The notes: generated by a model from the sequence alone, not told the origin. 64,000 bases of DNA from Candidatus Bathyarchaeia archaeon (GCA_038868075.1 JAWBXB010000001.1:84414-148413), one strand, 5' to 3'; shown: positions 8,571 through 16,744, counted from the first letter of the stretch. Program-made: numbers and translations.

Positions 8571-9269
8571 GTGAAAAGAGCAGATATTGATAGAGCGCCA
8601 AGTTGTATAGATGGGCTGGACGAGATTATCGGAGGGGGCTTCCCGAGAGGCAGCCTAATAGTTTTGGCTGGGAATCCTGGAACGGGTAAAACGATTTTTT
8701 CGGCAAGTTTCTTATATCATGGTATTGTTGATTATGATGAGAAGGGCGTATATATTAGTTTCGCCGAGAATAAGAAAGCTTTCTTCAATAATATGCGTGC
8801 TTTTGGCTTCAATTTCGAGGAACTTGAAAAAGCAGGTAAATTCCGTTTCCTAGACTTAATAACCGCTAGGGAGGAAACTGCGCCAGCGATTATAGAAACC
8901 ATACTTAGGGAGGTGAGTGAGGTTGGTGTTAGACACCTAGTAATAGACTCGAAATTGAAGCCAAAAGCCCGAACTCTTCTAATAGTGGAAAATCCCCATG
9001 GAGATGATAGGATAGGCTTCGGTATAGAAGAGTTCGTTGCGGATGGAATAATCCTATTAAAAAGGAGTAGGCTTGCTGATAGGCTCCTGAGAGAACTAGA
9101 AATATTTAGGATGAGGGGAACACCGGTCCAGGAGACGTTGACGGTCTTTACACTCAAAGATGGATTCAAAATTTTTCCACCATTTAAACCTAAGCCGATT
9201 GAGAAGCCAAGCAGGTTCCAGCCCCAACTGGACACGGAAGAATGCTTCTCAACAGGCTCGCAGATTTGA
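8571..9269 (+). CDS. KaiC-like RecA-fold ATPase, N-terminal part of a broken gene
   Basis: 232 residues with an intact start and Walker A (GNPGTGKT, residues 34-41) and HLVIDS (D126) as Walker B. Compared with the neighbouring homologue at 10010, about 33 residues directly after the Walker B (from FSA to the strand before IIIE) are missing and replaced by KLKPKAR. The replaced DNA is the exact inverted copy of residues 77-83 (see repeat at 8799-8968). The frame then stops just where the second domain begins, which continues in another frame from 9242. The ATPase core is therefore probably non-functional. GTG at 8571 follows a purine-rich GGAGAAGGAGA. Confidence 0.65.
   Translation: MKRADIDRAPSCIDGLDEIIGGGFPRGSLIVLAGNPGTGKTIFSASFLYHGIVDYDEKGVYISFAENKKAFFNNMRAFGFNFEELEKAGKFRFLDLITAREETAPAIIETILREVSEVGVRHLVIDSKLKPKARTLLIVENPHGDDRIGFGIEEFVADGIILLKRSRLADRLLRELEIFRMRGTPVQETLTVFTLKDGFKIFPPFKPKPIEKPSRFQPQLDTEECFSTGSQI
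8799..8968. repeat. Perfect 21-bp inverted repeat inside the broken KaiC-like gene
   Basis: Arm 1 is 8799-8819 and arm 2 is 8948-8968; they are exact reverse complements over 21 bp, separated by 128 bp. Arm 1 encodes the normal KaiC-type sequence AFGFNFE; arm 2 encodes the aberrant SKLKPKA exactly at the point where about 33 residues are lost. This looks like a fold-back template switch that deleted part of the gene; a read-chimera or assembly error is the alternative. Confidence 0.85.
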
Positions 9270-9880
9270 ATGAGATGCTTAGGGGAGGTTATCCGAGAGG
9301 CTCATCGGTTCTCATTGAAATTGATGAGTACATCTCAGCGTTACAATGCCACTTAATTATAGCTCCGACGGATGCGAACTTTCTCACCCATGGTAGGGGT
9401 ATAATTGCTATACCCTCAAGAGGGGTAGACCATAATCTTATGAGGAGATGGTTTGAAGATGTGGGCATAACAAGAGATGAGATAAATGGGCTTCTGAGGG
9501 TATGTATTAAGGAGGCCAGCTTCAAGCCTAAACCCTATATTTTAGTGCTTAAAGGTGAGAACATTTTAGATGATTATGCAAGATGTATGGAGGCTGAGCG
9601 AGAGCTGGTGGAGAGGACTGGTCAGCCAGTATTAAATATAATTGGTGCAGATACGCTCATAGATATATATGGAGTTAAAGAAACGATTTCAATCCTTAGA
9701 GAACGAGCCACAAGAATAAGAGAAATGAAAGGTTTGGGCATATTTATACTTAAGCCAGGCTACCCAAGGCTGGCTAAGATTCTTGGTGCGCTTGCGGATG
9801 TGCACTTGAAAGTTACACGGGAGTATGGAGCTGTGCTCGTTTACGGTGTGAAGCCTAGAACGAATCTTTTATGTGCTTGA
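9242..9880 (+). CDS. KaiC-like protein, second (degenerate) domain of the broken gene
   Basis: 212 residues matching the C-terminal half of the 471-residue homologue at 10010: LADLNEMLRGGYPRGS, RGIIAIPSRGV, RTGQPVLNIIGADTL, LADVHLKVTREYGAVLVYGVKPRT. Walker A and B residues are absent, as in the neighbour's second domain, so this domain is probably structural or regulatory. It overlaps the end of the preceding frame; a 1-nt shift at about 9252-9256 would restore a single protein reading CFSTGLADLNEM. The ATG at 9242 is therefore unlikely to be a true start. It could be a pseudogene half, or a sequencing error splitting an intact gene, though the deletion in the first half argues for real decay. 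Confidence 0.55.
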   Translation: MLLNRLADLNEMLRGGYPRGSSVLIEIDEYISALQCHLIIAPTDANFLTHGRGIIAIPSRGVDHNLMRRWFEDVGITRDEINGLLRVCIKEASFKPKPYILVLKGENILDDYARCMEAERELVERTGQPVLNIIGADTLIDIYGVKETISILRERATRIREMKGLGIFILKPGYPRLAKILGALADVHLKVTREYGAVLVYGVKPRTNLLCA

Positions 9881-10009
9881 GATGGATGTGTCAAGGGGTT
9901 ATCCGATGCCGAAGCTAACGCCAATAATCTGAAAAAAGAATAAATATTTTTGTGGTTTAATTTGAAATGAGGATTCATTAATGGCATATTTTTATGTGGG
10001 TGTGGAATC

Positions 10010-11425
10010 ATGAATCGTGTATCTACTGGAAGCCCCGTTCTTGATTCTGTTCTTGATGGTGGTTTTCCAGCTGGCAGCCTGGTGGCGGTTACTGGTCCTC
10101 TGGGTTCTGGTAAGACTGTTTTTGCCGCTAACTGGATTTATAATGGTGTTGGGAGGCTTGGCTGTAGCGGCTTGTATGTGAGTTTTGTTGAGAGGCGTAA
10201 GAGTTTCTTTGAGAATATGCGTGGTTTGGGCTTAGATTTTGAGGGGCTTGAGCGTGCTGGGAGGTTTAGGTTTCTTGAGATGGTCACTGTTAGGGAGATT
10301 GGGATCCCAGCTGTTTTCGAGCAGATAATACGTGAAATTTCCGATGTAAAGGCGAGCATGCTCGTTATAGATTCTTTCTCAGCGGTATCGCAGGTTATAG
10401 AGAAGCCATATGACACGCGCATACTCGTCCATACGGTTCTGAGTAAGATTGTTAGGGAGATGGGCTGCACAACAATGATAATAATTGAGAAGATGACTGC
10501 CGAGGAAACCTATGAGCCAGCAGAGTTCCTATCAGACTTCATAATCCACCTTTATAAAACTGAGATTGATGGTGCACTCCTAAGATGCCTAATAATACTT
10601 AAGGCCCGCGGAACAGAAATACAGCAACCACGCTTAGCATTCACATTAAAGGGCGGCTTCAAAGTTTTCAGGCCGCTGATCATGGGTGGGCTCCCGGAGC
10701 CAACAAAGAAGTTTAAGCTTGTCATGCATGGTAAGAACCATTATTCTTCGGGCATTCGGGACCTTGATGAAGTAGTTGGCGCAATGTTTAGGCGTGGATG
10801 CTATAACCTCTTAGAATTTGAGAGGAATGTGACGCTAACGCCCGAGCGACTCTTCAGAGCGACAGTCTCAAATGTTCTGAATCAGGGAGGATGCGTCATT
10901 ATTCTTCCGCCTCAGGGTTTAAGCGCCCTAACTGTTTGGAGGTCTCTAGAGCCGTTTGTCCATGAGGATACTTTAAAGCGCAACCTTAAGATTGTTGACT
11001 TTAAAGCCGCTACTGTTGAGGCGGTTGAGCCATACGTAATATTGTTTGAGGGCAGGTCTTTGAAAGAGGATATGATATGCTTCTGGAGTGCTGCCTCGGA
11101 GTTTAGGCGGCAGAGGGGTAGACCAGTCTTCTCTGTTGTCGGCTTCGACACGCTAGAATATGTCTACGGCAAAGATGAGCTGCTGAAGATTCTTGGCGGA
11201 GACCTAGCGAATATAAGGAACTTTGGTGATGTGAGGCTGAATATTGTTAGGCCTGAGTGCGCCATAGCCAGCCACTTAAGCTCCCTAGCCGACATACACC
11301 TAATCATTAGAGAGATATATGGCGCAATATTTCTTCAAGGAGTAAAGCCGAAAACACCACTACTAAATGTTGAAATTTACAGCGATGAGGAGGGTGCTGA
11401 GGTTAGGCTGACGCCAATATTATGA
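10010..11425 (+). CDS. Two-domain KaiC-like RecA-fold ATPase
   Basis: 471 residues. Domain 1 (about 1-230) has Walker A GPLGSGKT (29-36), VSFVERRK in the position of the KaiC catalytic glutamate segment, and Walker B MLVIDS (D121). Domain 2 (about 245-460) has the same fold signature (SGIRDLDEVVGAMFRRG, VVGFDTLEYVYG, LADIHLIIREIYGAIFLQG) but no P-loop. Archaeal KaiC-like proteins are regulatory ATPases linked to signalling, motility or gene control; none of the circadian partners KaiA/KaiB is nearby. It looks intact and is probably a tandem duplicate of the broken gene upstream. The small gene at 11442 follows after 16 nt and may be cotranscribed. Confidence 0.8.
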   Translation: MNRVSTGSPVLDSVLDGGFPAGSLVAVTGPLGSGKTVFAANWIYNGVGRLGCSGLYVSFVERRKSFFENMRGLGLDFEGLERAGRFRFLEMVTVREIGIPAVFEQIIREISDVKASMLVIDSFSAVSQVIEKPYDTRILVHTVLSKIVREMGCTTMIIIEKMTAEETYEPAEFLSDFIIHLYKTEIDGALLRCLIILKARGTEIQQPRLAFTLKGGFKVFRPLIMGGLPEPTKKFKLVMHGKNHYSSGIRDLDEVVGAMFRRGCYNLLEFERNVTLTPERLFRATVSNVLNQGGCVIILPPQGLSALTVWRSLEPFVHEDTLKRNLKIVDFKAATVEAVEPYVILFEGRSLKEDMICFWSAASEFRRQRGRPVFSVVGFDTLEYVYGKDELLKILGGDLANIRNFGDVRLNIVRPECAIASHLSSLADIHLIIREIYGAIFLQGVKPKTPLLNVEIYSDEEGAEVRLTPIL

Positions 11426-11441
11426 TGTGTAGTGGGAGGAG

Positions 11442-11792
11442 ATGATACTGGGGAATTATGAGCCGAGAAATAGTGATGAGAAAATTGGGGAATTTGGAAG
11501 GATTGTGGTTGAAGCCGTAGATGATGGATTAAGTGTTTTTGGTGAAACGGTGAAGGCAACGTTGCTACTGTTGATTAAGGAGCGGTTTCATATAGATAAT
11601 CATGAAATATCTGAAAAGCCTAAGGAATTCTCATCAGCCCTAAGGAGCATACTTGGTAACGGCGGAGGGAAATTCGTTGAGAATCTAATTGTGAGGAACC
11701 TATACGCTAAGCTGGGGCTAGGCGCGCCAGAAGTTAATAAGGAATTCCACGAGTATATTTTCGAAGCCCGTAGAAAAACAACCCTAATTTAA
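11442..11792 (+). CDS. Small NitrOD5/DUF3227-like domain protein
   Basis: 116 residues. The segment from about residue 22 to 95 fits the small helical archaeal domain known as NitrOD5 (DUF3227): VDDGLSVFGETVKATLLLLI, ISEKPKEFSSALRSIL, GGGKFVENLIVRNLYAKLGL. Its function is not established. It sits 16 nt behind the KaiC-like gene with GGGAGGAG directly at the start region, so the two are probably one transcript. The family call is from memory of the pattern and was not tested by search. Confidence 0.55.
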   Translation: MILGNYEPRNSDEKIGEFGRIVVEAVDDGLSVFGETVKATLLLLIKERFHIDNHEISEKPKEFSSALRSILGNGGGKFVENLIVRNLYAKLGLGAPEVNKEFHEYIFEARRKTTLI

Positions 11793-11802
11793 ATTTTGGG
11801 AG

Positions 11803-12084
11803 GTTAATCTTCTAAGAGATAGAGCTTTAAGAATGCTCATTCAGGCTAAGAGGAGCCCATCGGGTGGAGATTATGATATAGCGGTTTTCCTAGCTGACCA
11901 ATCAATCCAATCATACCTGAAATCAGTGATATTGGAGATTTCCGGCGAGATACCACGCACTCATGTTTTAAGGCACCTATTTAATGCGCTTAAATTAACC
12001 CTCAACCAATAAAGTATAGACCAGTTTGTGAGGGATAACCGAAGCCCAATAATTAGACTTGAAGATGCATATAGGAGACTATAA
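11803..12084 (+). pseudogene. HEPN-domain protein remnant
   Basis: Translation in one frame gives LRDRALRMLIQAKR, GGDYDIAVFLADQSIQSYLK, GEIPRTHVLRHLFNAL, the signature of archaeal HEPN toxins of HEPN-MNT pairs (PRTH region included). It has no good start codon, an in-frame TAA at 12010-12012 and, after FVRDNRSPIIRLEDAYRRL, a second stop at 12082. The usual C-terminal helix region is missing. An MNT remnant follows, so this was a complete toxin-antitoxin pair that has decayed. Confidence 0.65.
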
Positions 12085-12125
12085 AATTTGTTGAAGCTCT
12101 TAGAGGCAAGACTAAACTCAATAAG

Positions 12126-12438
12126 ATGGTAAAGGATTGGACGTTCTGGTCTAAGAATATTGGTGATGCTGCGAGAAGCATACTTGGTCAATGTGAAGTT
12201 TATGTTTTCGGAAGCGTGGTTAAGGGGTTAGATGTTGGCTCAAGTGATGCTGATATATTAATAGTCAGCGATAACATTCCAGAAAGATGCAAGGAAAGGG
12301 TAACCTAAAAGCGCATATAGAGGAGGAGCAGGGCTACCACTATATCACCCCTTCGAGATACATTTAGCAATGAGCCGCGAGGCTAAAGAGAACCCAATTT
12401 ACCGCTCAGCCACCACTGAGGGAATCAAAGTATGCTAG
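12126..12438 (+). pseudogene. MNT-type nucleotidyltransferase remnant (antitoxin partner)
   Basis: The first 60 residues carry the nucleotidyltransferase signature: VYVFGSVVKG with GS-x10-DAD, i.e. all three acidic-site elements of the Pol-beta fold. The frame stops at 12306; homologous sequence resumes first in another frame (KAHIEEE, about 12308-12328) and then in a third (GLPLYHPFEIHLAMSREAKENPIYR, 12331-12400s). Two frameshifts thus break the gene. It pairs with the HEPN remnant just upstream. Confidence 0.65.
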
Positions 12439-12509
12439 CGCCAAAAAGTATTTATTACCAATGAACCCAAATTCTTCTATCACGCTGAGCATGGAGGATG
12501 CCCATACCC

Positions 12510-12704
12510 ATGCCAACCGAAATCTTCGATATTGAAAAATTTATAGAGTTATCTGATAAGGCAAGATATTGTATAATAAAGAGGCTGAAGGACGCGGTTA
12601 AGCTGAAGCTACGAACCCCAAAAATGCTCTATACATTAAAGGTTGACCCAGCTAAGGCTGAAGAAATAATCAAACAGATTAAATGTGAGATAAGGGAAGT
12701 ATAA
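12510..12704 (+). CDS. rpl38e: Large-subunit ribosomal protein eL38 (L38e)
   Basis: 64 residues reading MPTEIFDIEKFIEL, KRLKDAVKLKLRTPKMLYTL, KVDPAKAEEIIKQIK. This matches the L38e pattern (K-x-x-VK-x-K-x-R-x-x-x-x-LYTL followed by the K/D-x-x-KAEE/KAEK helix) and length. L38e is a eukaryote-type ribosomal protein found in only part of the Archaea. ATG at 12510 is preferred since family members begin MP; an ATG at 12498 lies directly on the GGAGG and is less likely. A TATA-like TATTTATTA lies at about 12449-12457. Oddly, it sits alone among decayed toxin-antitoxin genes, outside the ribosomal superoperon. Confidence 0.7.
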   Translation: MPTEIFDIEKFIELSDKARYCIIKRLKDAVKLKLRTPKMLYTLKVDPAKAEEIIKQIKCEIREV

Positions 12705-12772
12705 GCGCGTTTACCTCCCCATTTTCGGGATAGCATAAACACTTAAGCATTCGAAACAGTAATTTTATTTTG

Positions 12773-12791
12773 TCCATTAGTCTCTAATGGA
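12773..12791. promoter_or_regulatory. Palindromic operator candidate before the HepT-MntA gene
   Basis: TCCATTAG (12773-12780) and CTAATGGA (12784-12791) are perfect 8-bp inverted arms with a TCT spacer, ending 9 nt before the ATG at 12801. A TATA-like TAATTTTATTTT lies at about 12760-12771, so the palindrome would cover the transcription start. This is the usual place for autoregulation of toxin-antitoxin operons. Confidence 0.5.
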
Positions 12792-12800
12792 TGTGAACCA

Positions 12801-13007
12801 ATGGATATAAAGGTTACCTTATTGGAGGCTTTAAACGCTATTAAGAGGGCTGAAACCATAGAGCCAAAGACAATAATAGAGGTTTCGGCGCTAAGATGGG
12901 AACTCTATGCATCACTACAGAACATTTTAGACGCAATAGCAATGATTATAGCCGACTTAAATCTAAAAACCAAGATCCTACAGCGACTTAGGAAGAATAC
13001 TGCGTGA
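12801..13007 (+). CDS. hepT: HepT (DUF86) N-terminal part, frameshifted
   Basis: 68 residues; the first 55 or so are the N-terminal helices of a HepT-type HEPN ribonuclease (LEALNAIKRAETI, EVSALRWELYASLQNILDAIAMIIADLNL). The last dozen residues are out of frame. Removing one base at about 12975 joins the frame to SYSDLGRILREANLIGEETENMIRAIAITRN, i.e. to the open frame of the following entry. The natural protein would therefore be one polypeptide of about 267 residues covering 12801-13605. Either the gene is inactivated or one base was wrongly called. Confidence 0.65.
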   Translation: MDIKVTLLEALNAIKRAETIEPKTIIEVSALRWELYASLQNILDAIAMIIADLNLKTKILQRLRKNTA

Positions 13008-13038
13008 AGCCAATTTAATAGGCGAAGAAACTGAGAAC

Positions 13039-13605
13039 ATGATTAGAGCGATCGCTATAACAAGAAACATAATAGCCCACGCGTATCGAAGAATAAGCGT
13101 GGAGGAGATGCAAGAGATAAGGGCTGAGATTCTTGCAAAAATTGAATACGTGGTTAAGGAGCTACTTAAAATAGTTGAGCAAGAAAAATTGGATCCAGAA
13201 GTGGCGCTAAAAACATTTGAAACACTATCCCAATCGTTTAGGAAACATGGAGTTTTATTGGCTTATCTGTTCGGTTCTAGGGCTAGGGGAACGGCTGATG
13301 AAGAGAGCGACTATGATATAGCGGTTTTATTCTCAAATGATGAGACATCGATTATTGATGAGGTGAATTTGACTGCGGAATTATCCAGAGCCATTAATGA
13401 GCCAGCTGATAAGATTGATGTCCTCTCATTAAATAGGGCTGACTTAACTGTTAAGGCTAGGGTTCTCCGTGAGGGAGTCCCAATTTACTGTAGCGATGGG
13501 GAGTTTAAGCGTATGTGGGAGCGAAAAACCTTAATGGAGATTTTAGAGGGCACAGACCTATACGCCGTATATATAAAGAGAGCTTTAGAGAGAATTAGGT
13601 TTTAA
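13039..13605 (+). CDS. HepT C-terminal half fused to MntA nucleotidyltransferase
   Basis: 188 residues. Residues 9-16 (RNIIAHAY) are the exact HepT motif R-x4-H-x-Y, the RNase site whose tyrosine is AMPylated by MntA in characterised pairs. From about residue 66 a minimal nucleotidyltransferase follows: YLFGSRARG with GS-x10-D-x-D (G79, S80, D91, D93), then LSRAINEPADKIDVLSL. Toxin and antitoxin are normally separate genes; here they are in one frame. Homologous sequence in this frame begins already at 12976, so the ATG at 13039 is only the first usable start after the frameshift. Type VII toxin-antitoxin function is known for the family; activity here is uncertain. Confidence 0.7.
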   Translation: MIRAIAITRNIIAHAYRRISVEEMQEIRAEILAKIEYVVKELLKIVEQEKLDPEVALKTFETLSQSFRKHGVLLAYLFGSRARGTADEESDYDIAVLFSNDETSIIDEVNLTAELSRAINEPADKIDVLSLNRADLTVKARVLREGVPIYCSDGEFKRMWERKTLMEILEGTDLYAVYIKRALERIRF

Positions 13606-13628
13606 AAAAGGATAATCCCCCACTAAAC

Positions 13629-14396
13629 CTAGCCCATCAAGCCTAAAACATCTAGGATTGTCTCGAAATTCTTTCTGGAACGCTCAATTTTATAGGCTCT
13701 CAAAGACTCTAGGAGTACACCTTTATCCAAGCATCCGATTCTCTCCCCTATAATCTTCGCCACCCCACTTTTGATGAAAAGGTATTGGCTTACTGAGGTT
13801 ACGTTCGCCACTCTCCTCTTATCGCTCGCGGTCTCAAAGTCCAATATATGAGCCCCATCACGTCCATCGATAATTATATGCTTATCAGCCCAGCTAAGCT
13901 CCCCATGGTCTAAGCCTATTGAATCAAGTCTCCAGCATTGCTCAAGAATATCTCTCAGCACAACCCGAAGCCTCATAGATACGCTTTCCCCATCACCCAG
14001 CATCTCAACCCACCTTGGGAAGAGAAGCCCCTCAATATACTCCATGATCAGAAAGTTGCTTGTATATCCCAGAAGCATTGGACCAACATCAACGCTATTA
14101 GCCATCTGGAGCATCCTTGCCTCATGCACTATCCTCTCCGGCTCAGAATCAACCCTACGTATTTTCAGGGCAACCCTACGCCCATCATTAAGGAGCGCCT
14201 GAACCACTATGCCAACACAACCCTTACCCAAAACCGGAAGGCCAGCAACAATCTTGTCCCCACCGAAGCATATAGCTACAACACCAAGCTCCCTTATCTC
14301 AATTATCCGCCTCCCAGCCTCATCAGGGTTGTATCTCGGATAACATAGAATCAACCCATACTTATCAGACGCAATTTCATCTAGGGGAACAATCAT
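13629..14396 (-). CDS. Archaeal RIO-like Ser/Thr protein kinase (COG2112 type)
   Basis: 255 residues of a small protein-kinase-like fold. K78 in VALKIRR is the ATP-binding lysine, E92 in VHEARML the helix-C partner; the catalytic loop is IGLDHGELSWADKHIII (H164, K172) and D186 in ILDFETAS replaces the DFG motif as DFE. This combination is typical of the archaeal predicted kinases COG2112. Substrates are unknown. The glycine loop (LGKGCVGIV, from residue 56) is present. It is single, flanked by toxin-antitoxin remnants and a pseudogene, with no evident operon. Confidence 0.75.
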   Translation of the reverse strand: MIVPLDEIASDKYGLILCYPRYNPDEAGRRIIEIRELGVVAICFGGDKIVAGLPVLGKGCVGIVVQALLNDGRRVALKIRRVDSEPERIVHEARMLQMANSVDVGPMLLGYTSNFLIMEYIEGLLFPRWVEMLGDGESVSMRLRVVLRDILEQCWRLDSIGLDHGELSWADKHIIIDGRDGAHILDFETASDKRRVANVTSVSQYLFIKSGVAKIIGERIGCLDKGVLLESLRAYKIERSRKNFETILDVLGLMG

Positions 14397-14463
14397 AAGA
14401 AAACACCAAAGAATGATGAGGGAAATTCTCCCCTTTTAACTTACCTTCTCTGGGAGCATGGGC

Positions 14464-15276
14464 TAAGAGGCGCTAGAAAACCCCTGCACAAAATCTTCGG
14501 CTTAACTATGTCCCCTGTAGCCTTCAGAACCCAAACGCCTTTCCTCTCAGCCTTCTCAACCAAGTCCGGTATAGCTAAACTAGTGTAGATAACCTTAATT
14601 ACTTTATATTTTATCCCTAACCATATCTGGATGCATACTCTTCAACTTCTCAGTATTTCAGTTATCCCATCAATTAGATTGACAGATGCCCTAATAGATG
14701 CCTCACCAGCAACACATAAGTCATCTGAAACCCCCATAAATATTCAATTCAACCTCCGTCAGAATTAATGGTCCTACCTTAATCTCATAGCCCATCTCCC
14801 TAAATCTATATTCAATTACGGCTTTAGCCTCATCCTCAATATCTAATGTTATCTTTTTCCAGCGTCCGCTCAACCCTAGAAAGTCTAGCATCCAGCCGAC
14901 TAAACATCTTGTTAAGACCCTCACTAAGCCTCTCAATCTCCCTCCAAATCTTGGTCTGCTCTTCAGCTAACCTAGTCTGCTCCCCGCCTAAAGTTGGCAA
15001 TCTCCTCCCAGATTTTACTCTATTTCTCCCTAAGTCTGATTTGTTCTTCTCTAAGCCTAATCTGCTCCTCAGCCAATACATCTAGCCTCCTCAGCATCTC
15101 TGATAAACTCAAGTAGCCTGCAACAGCATAACGGAACTCTAAGTTCCTATCCAAAAGCTCCAGAAACTCCCTCTTCAAAGACTCCGACTTATTTCACCAC
15201 TTTCACTTAATTGTTTGAGAATATTTAAGGTTGCTTGCGGCTTAATCCCATCCCTTAATATTCTCCTAATATTCTA
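14464..15276 (-). pseudogene. DUF3782-type coiled-coil/nuclease-fold protein, decayed
   Basis: Pieces in several minus-strand frames form one DUF3782-like protein. LDRNLEFRYAV-type residues appear upstream (about 15090-15200). Then comes the repetitive coiled coil GGEQTRLAEEQTKIWREIERL with LDARLSRVERTLE (14850-15000). It is followed by ITLDIEDEAKAVIEYRFREMGYEIKVGPLI (14760-14860), and PDMV and KAERKGVWVLKATGDIVKPKI pieces down to about 14490. At least three frameshifts or stops break it. Such proteins (common in Thermoproteota) carry a C-terminal restriction-endonuclease-like fold, role unknown. It fills the stretch between the kinase gene and cca; no intact gene is present there. Confidence 0.65.
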
Positions 15277-16713
15277 AAGGAGCCAGCTCGGCTTACCCTT
15301 AAGATACCTTGTTAGAAATAATGCGAAATCCGAGTTTGAAACGTAAAATTCCCTAATCTCCTCATCAACTAGAACCTCCAGCGATTCTAAGAAGGCCTTT
15401 GAAACAAGGCTTGCGACACCAATATTTCTGCCGCCATTACTGAGCTTATCCCTTAGAAGACTAGTAATATCAGTGTAGCGCCTCCGCCTCTCAACAACAA
15501 GTCTATCACCATTAACCATGGGACCTGATAAGATGAGCTCGGATGCTGAATGCTTCTCAAGAAATCTCCTACAATCATCAATCTTCTCTATTGGCGGACC
15601 GGTATGGCGCTCAACTGCAGGTAGAAAACGTGAGGAGATCTCGAAGAGGAATATATTCGTGCTTTTCTCATCGCTCCAGACATCGCTACGTATAACCTCA
15701 AAATTAAACTGCTCAATAAGGTTTATGAGGGCCCTTTGAGACCTAAAAAGCTGACCCCAAAGTATATCCGGAACAGCCCTTATAGGCCCGGTCTTAAGGA
15801 AGATGAATGTGGAGCCTCTAGAATCCATGGCTTGTAATAGCTCATCAACTGAGTAAGCTTCCAATGTTTCCGGATAAAAGAACCTTATATCAGGTTTCTC
15901 TAGGAAAAGCCTAGATGCCAAAATAAACTCATGTAGCCTATTAACCCTAACTGCGGAGGCAACATTTCGACCTCTATCAACTGGGTCGATGACTATTAGG
16001 GGTTCGCCCTTAAATATCCTCCTTGCATCTTCAGGGTTAGCGTAATGCCCCTCGATATCTATGACTTCTCCTTTACGCCAATCTGAAGCTGCCTCTAAAA
16101 CACTTAGAAATGAGCCATAATATAATGTAAGGAGCTCGCATAAGTATCCGCTGAAGCCGCCAACCTTGATCTCAGCGCCGTAAACGCCTATGCCATGCAT
16201 GAATGCCTTAAGTAGCCTTATTTCATTCTTAATCTGCTCATTTAATTTGCCCTTAACATATAGCGTGTGAAACGGTGTCCTATCAACTGAGGATTTGGCT
16301 TCGCTGGTACTTTTAACCCTAAAGCATGGGACGAAATCCACGGTGAAACCATCAAGATAAGCTTCAAGATATGGATGCTCAGCATAAGCCTCCAAGCAAT
16401 TTCCGCCAGAAACTCTTCTGGCAGCCTCAAGAACCTTGGGAAAAACGTCTCTATCATATTCAGCTGGTAGCAACACGAAAATATCTATGTCCTTTTCGCC
16501 TGCAAGCCATGTATCCTTAGCAATAGAGCCCTCAACCTGAACATCAGCATCTAATCTTTCTCTGAGCAACTCAAGCCTTAAAGCCTCAATTAGGCGCTCA
16601 GTAAACTTGAGGGTTCTCTGTCGCTCAGCTTCGCTTGGAGTAGCCTTCTTAAGAGCCTCCCTACAAATAATATCAATCTTAGCCCTCAAATCAGCGCTAA
16701 CTACTTTAACCAA
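15274..16713 (-). CDS. cca: CCA-adding tRNA nucleotidyltransferase (archaeal class I)
   Basis: About 479 residues, the usual archaeal length. The enzyme adds or repairs the 3' CCA of tRNAs without a template. The nucleotidyltransferase site is visible: EGSIAKDTWLAGEKDIDIFV (GS at 65-66, D78, D80, numbering from the GTG) and D129 in GFTVDFVPCF. The helical tail with RTPFHTLYV, LLKAFMHGIGVYGAEIKVGGFSGYL is typical. The open frame begins with GTG at 16722, but that GTG is part of the GAGGTGA Shine-Dalgarno sequence; TTG at 16713, 6 nt behind it, is the better start. thpR lies just upstream on the same strand (32 nt to this start), a pairing seen in other archaea. The tRNAs in this window already encode CCA, so repair may be its main task. 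Confidence 0.92.
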   Translation of the reverse strand: MVKVVSADLRAKIDIICREALKKATPSEAERQRTLKFTERLIEALRLELLRERLDADVQVEGSIAKDTWLAGEKDIDIFVLLPAEYDRDVFPKVLEAARRVSGGNCLEAYAEHPYLEAYLDGFTVDFVPCFRVKSTSEAKSSVDRTPFHTLYVKGKLNEQIKNEIRLLKAFMHGIGVYGAEIKVGGFSGYLCELLTLYYGSFLSVLEAASDWRKGEVIDIEGHYANPEDARRIFKGEPLIVIDPVDRGRNVASAVRVNRLHEFILASRLFLEKPDIRFFYPETLEAYSVDELLQAMDSRGSTFIFLKTGPIRAVPDILWGQLFRSQRALINLIEQFNFEVIRSDVWSDEKSTNIFLFEISSRFLPAVERHTGPPIEKIDDCRRFLEKHSASELILSGPMVNGDRLVVERRRRYTDITSLLRDKLSNGGRNIGVASLVSKAFLESLEVLVDEEIREFYVSNSDFALFLTRYLKGKPSWLL

Positions 16714-16744
16714 AAGATTCACCTCAAATAGTGTTAGATATCTC

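Noticed and set aside
8732-9235. 167-residue open frame antisense to the broken KaiC-like gene
   Set aside because: Its apparent internal repeat (KPKAR-type words) comes from the 21-bp inverted repeat, and codon pattern follows the sense strand.
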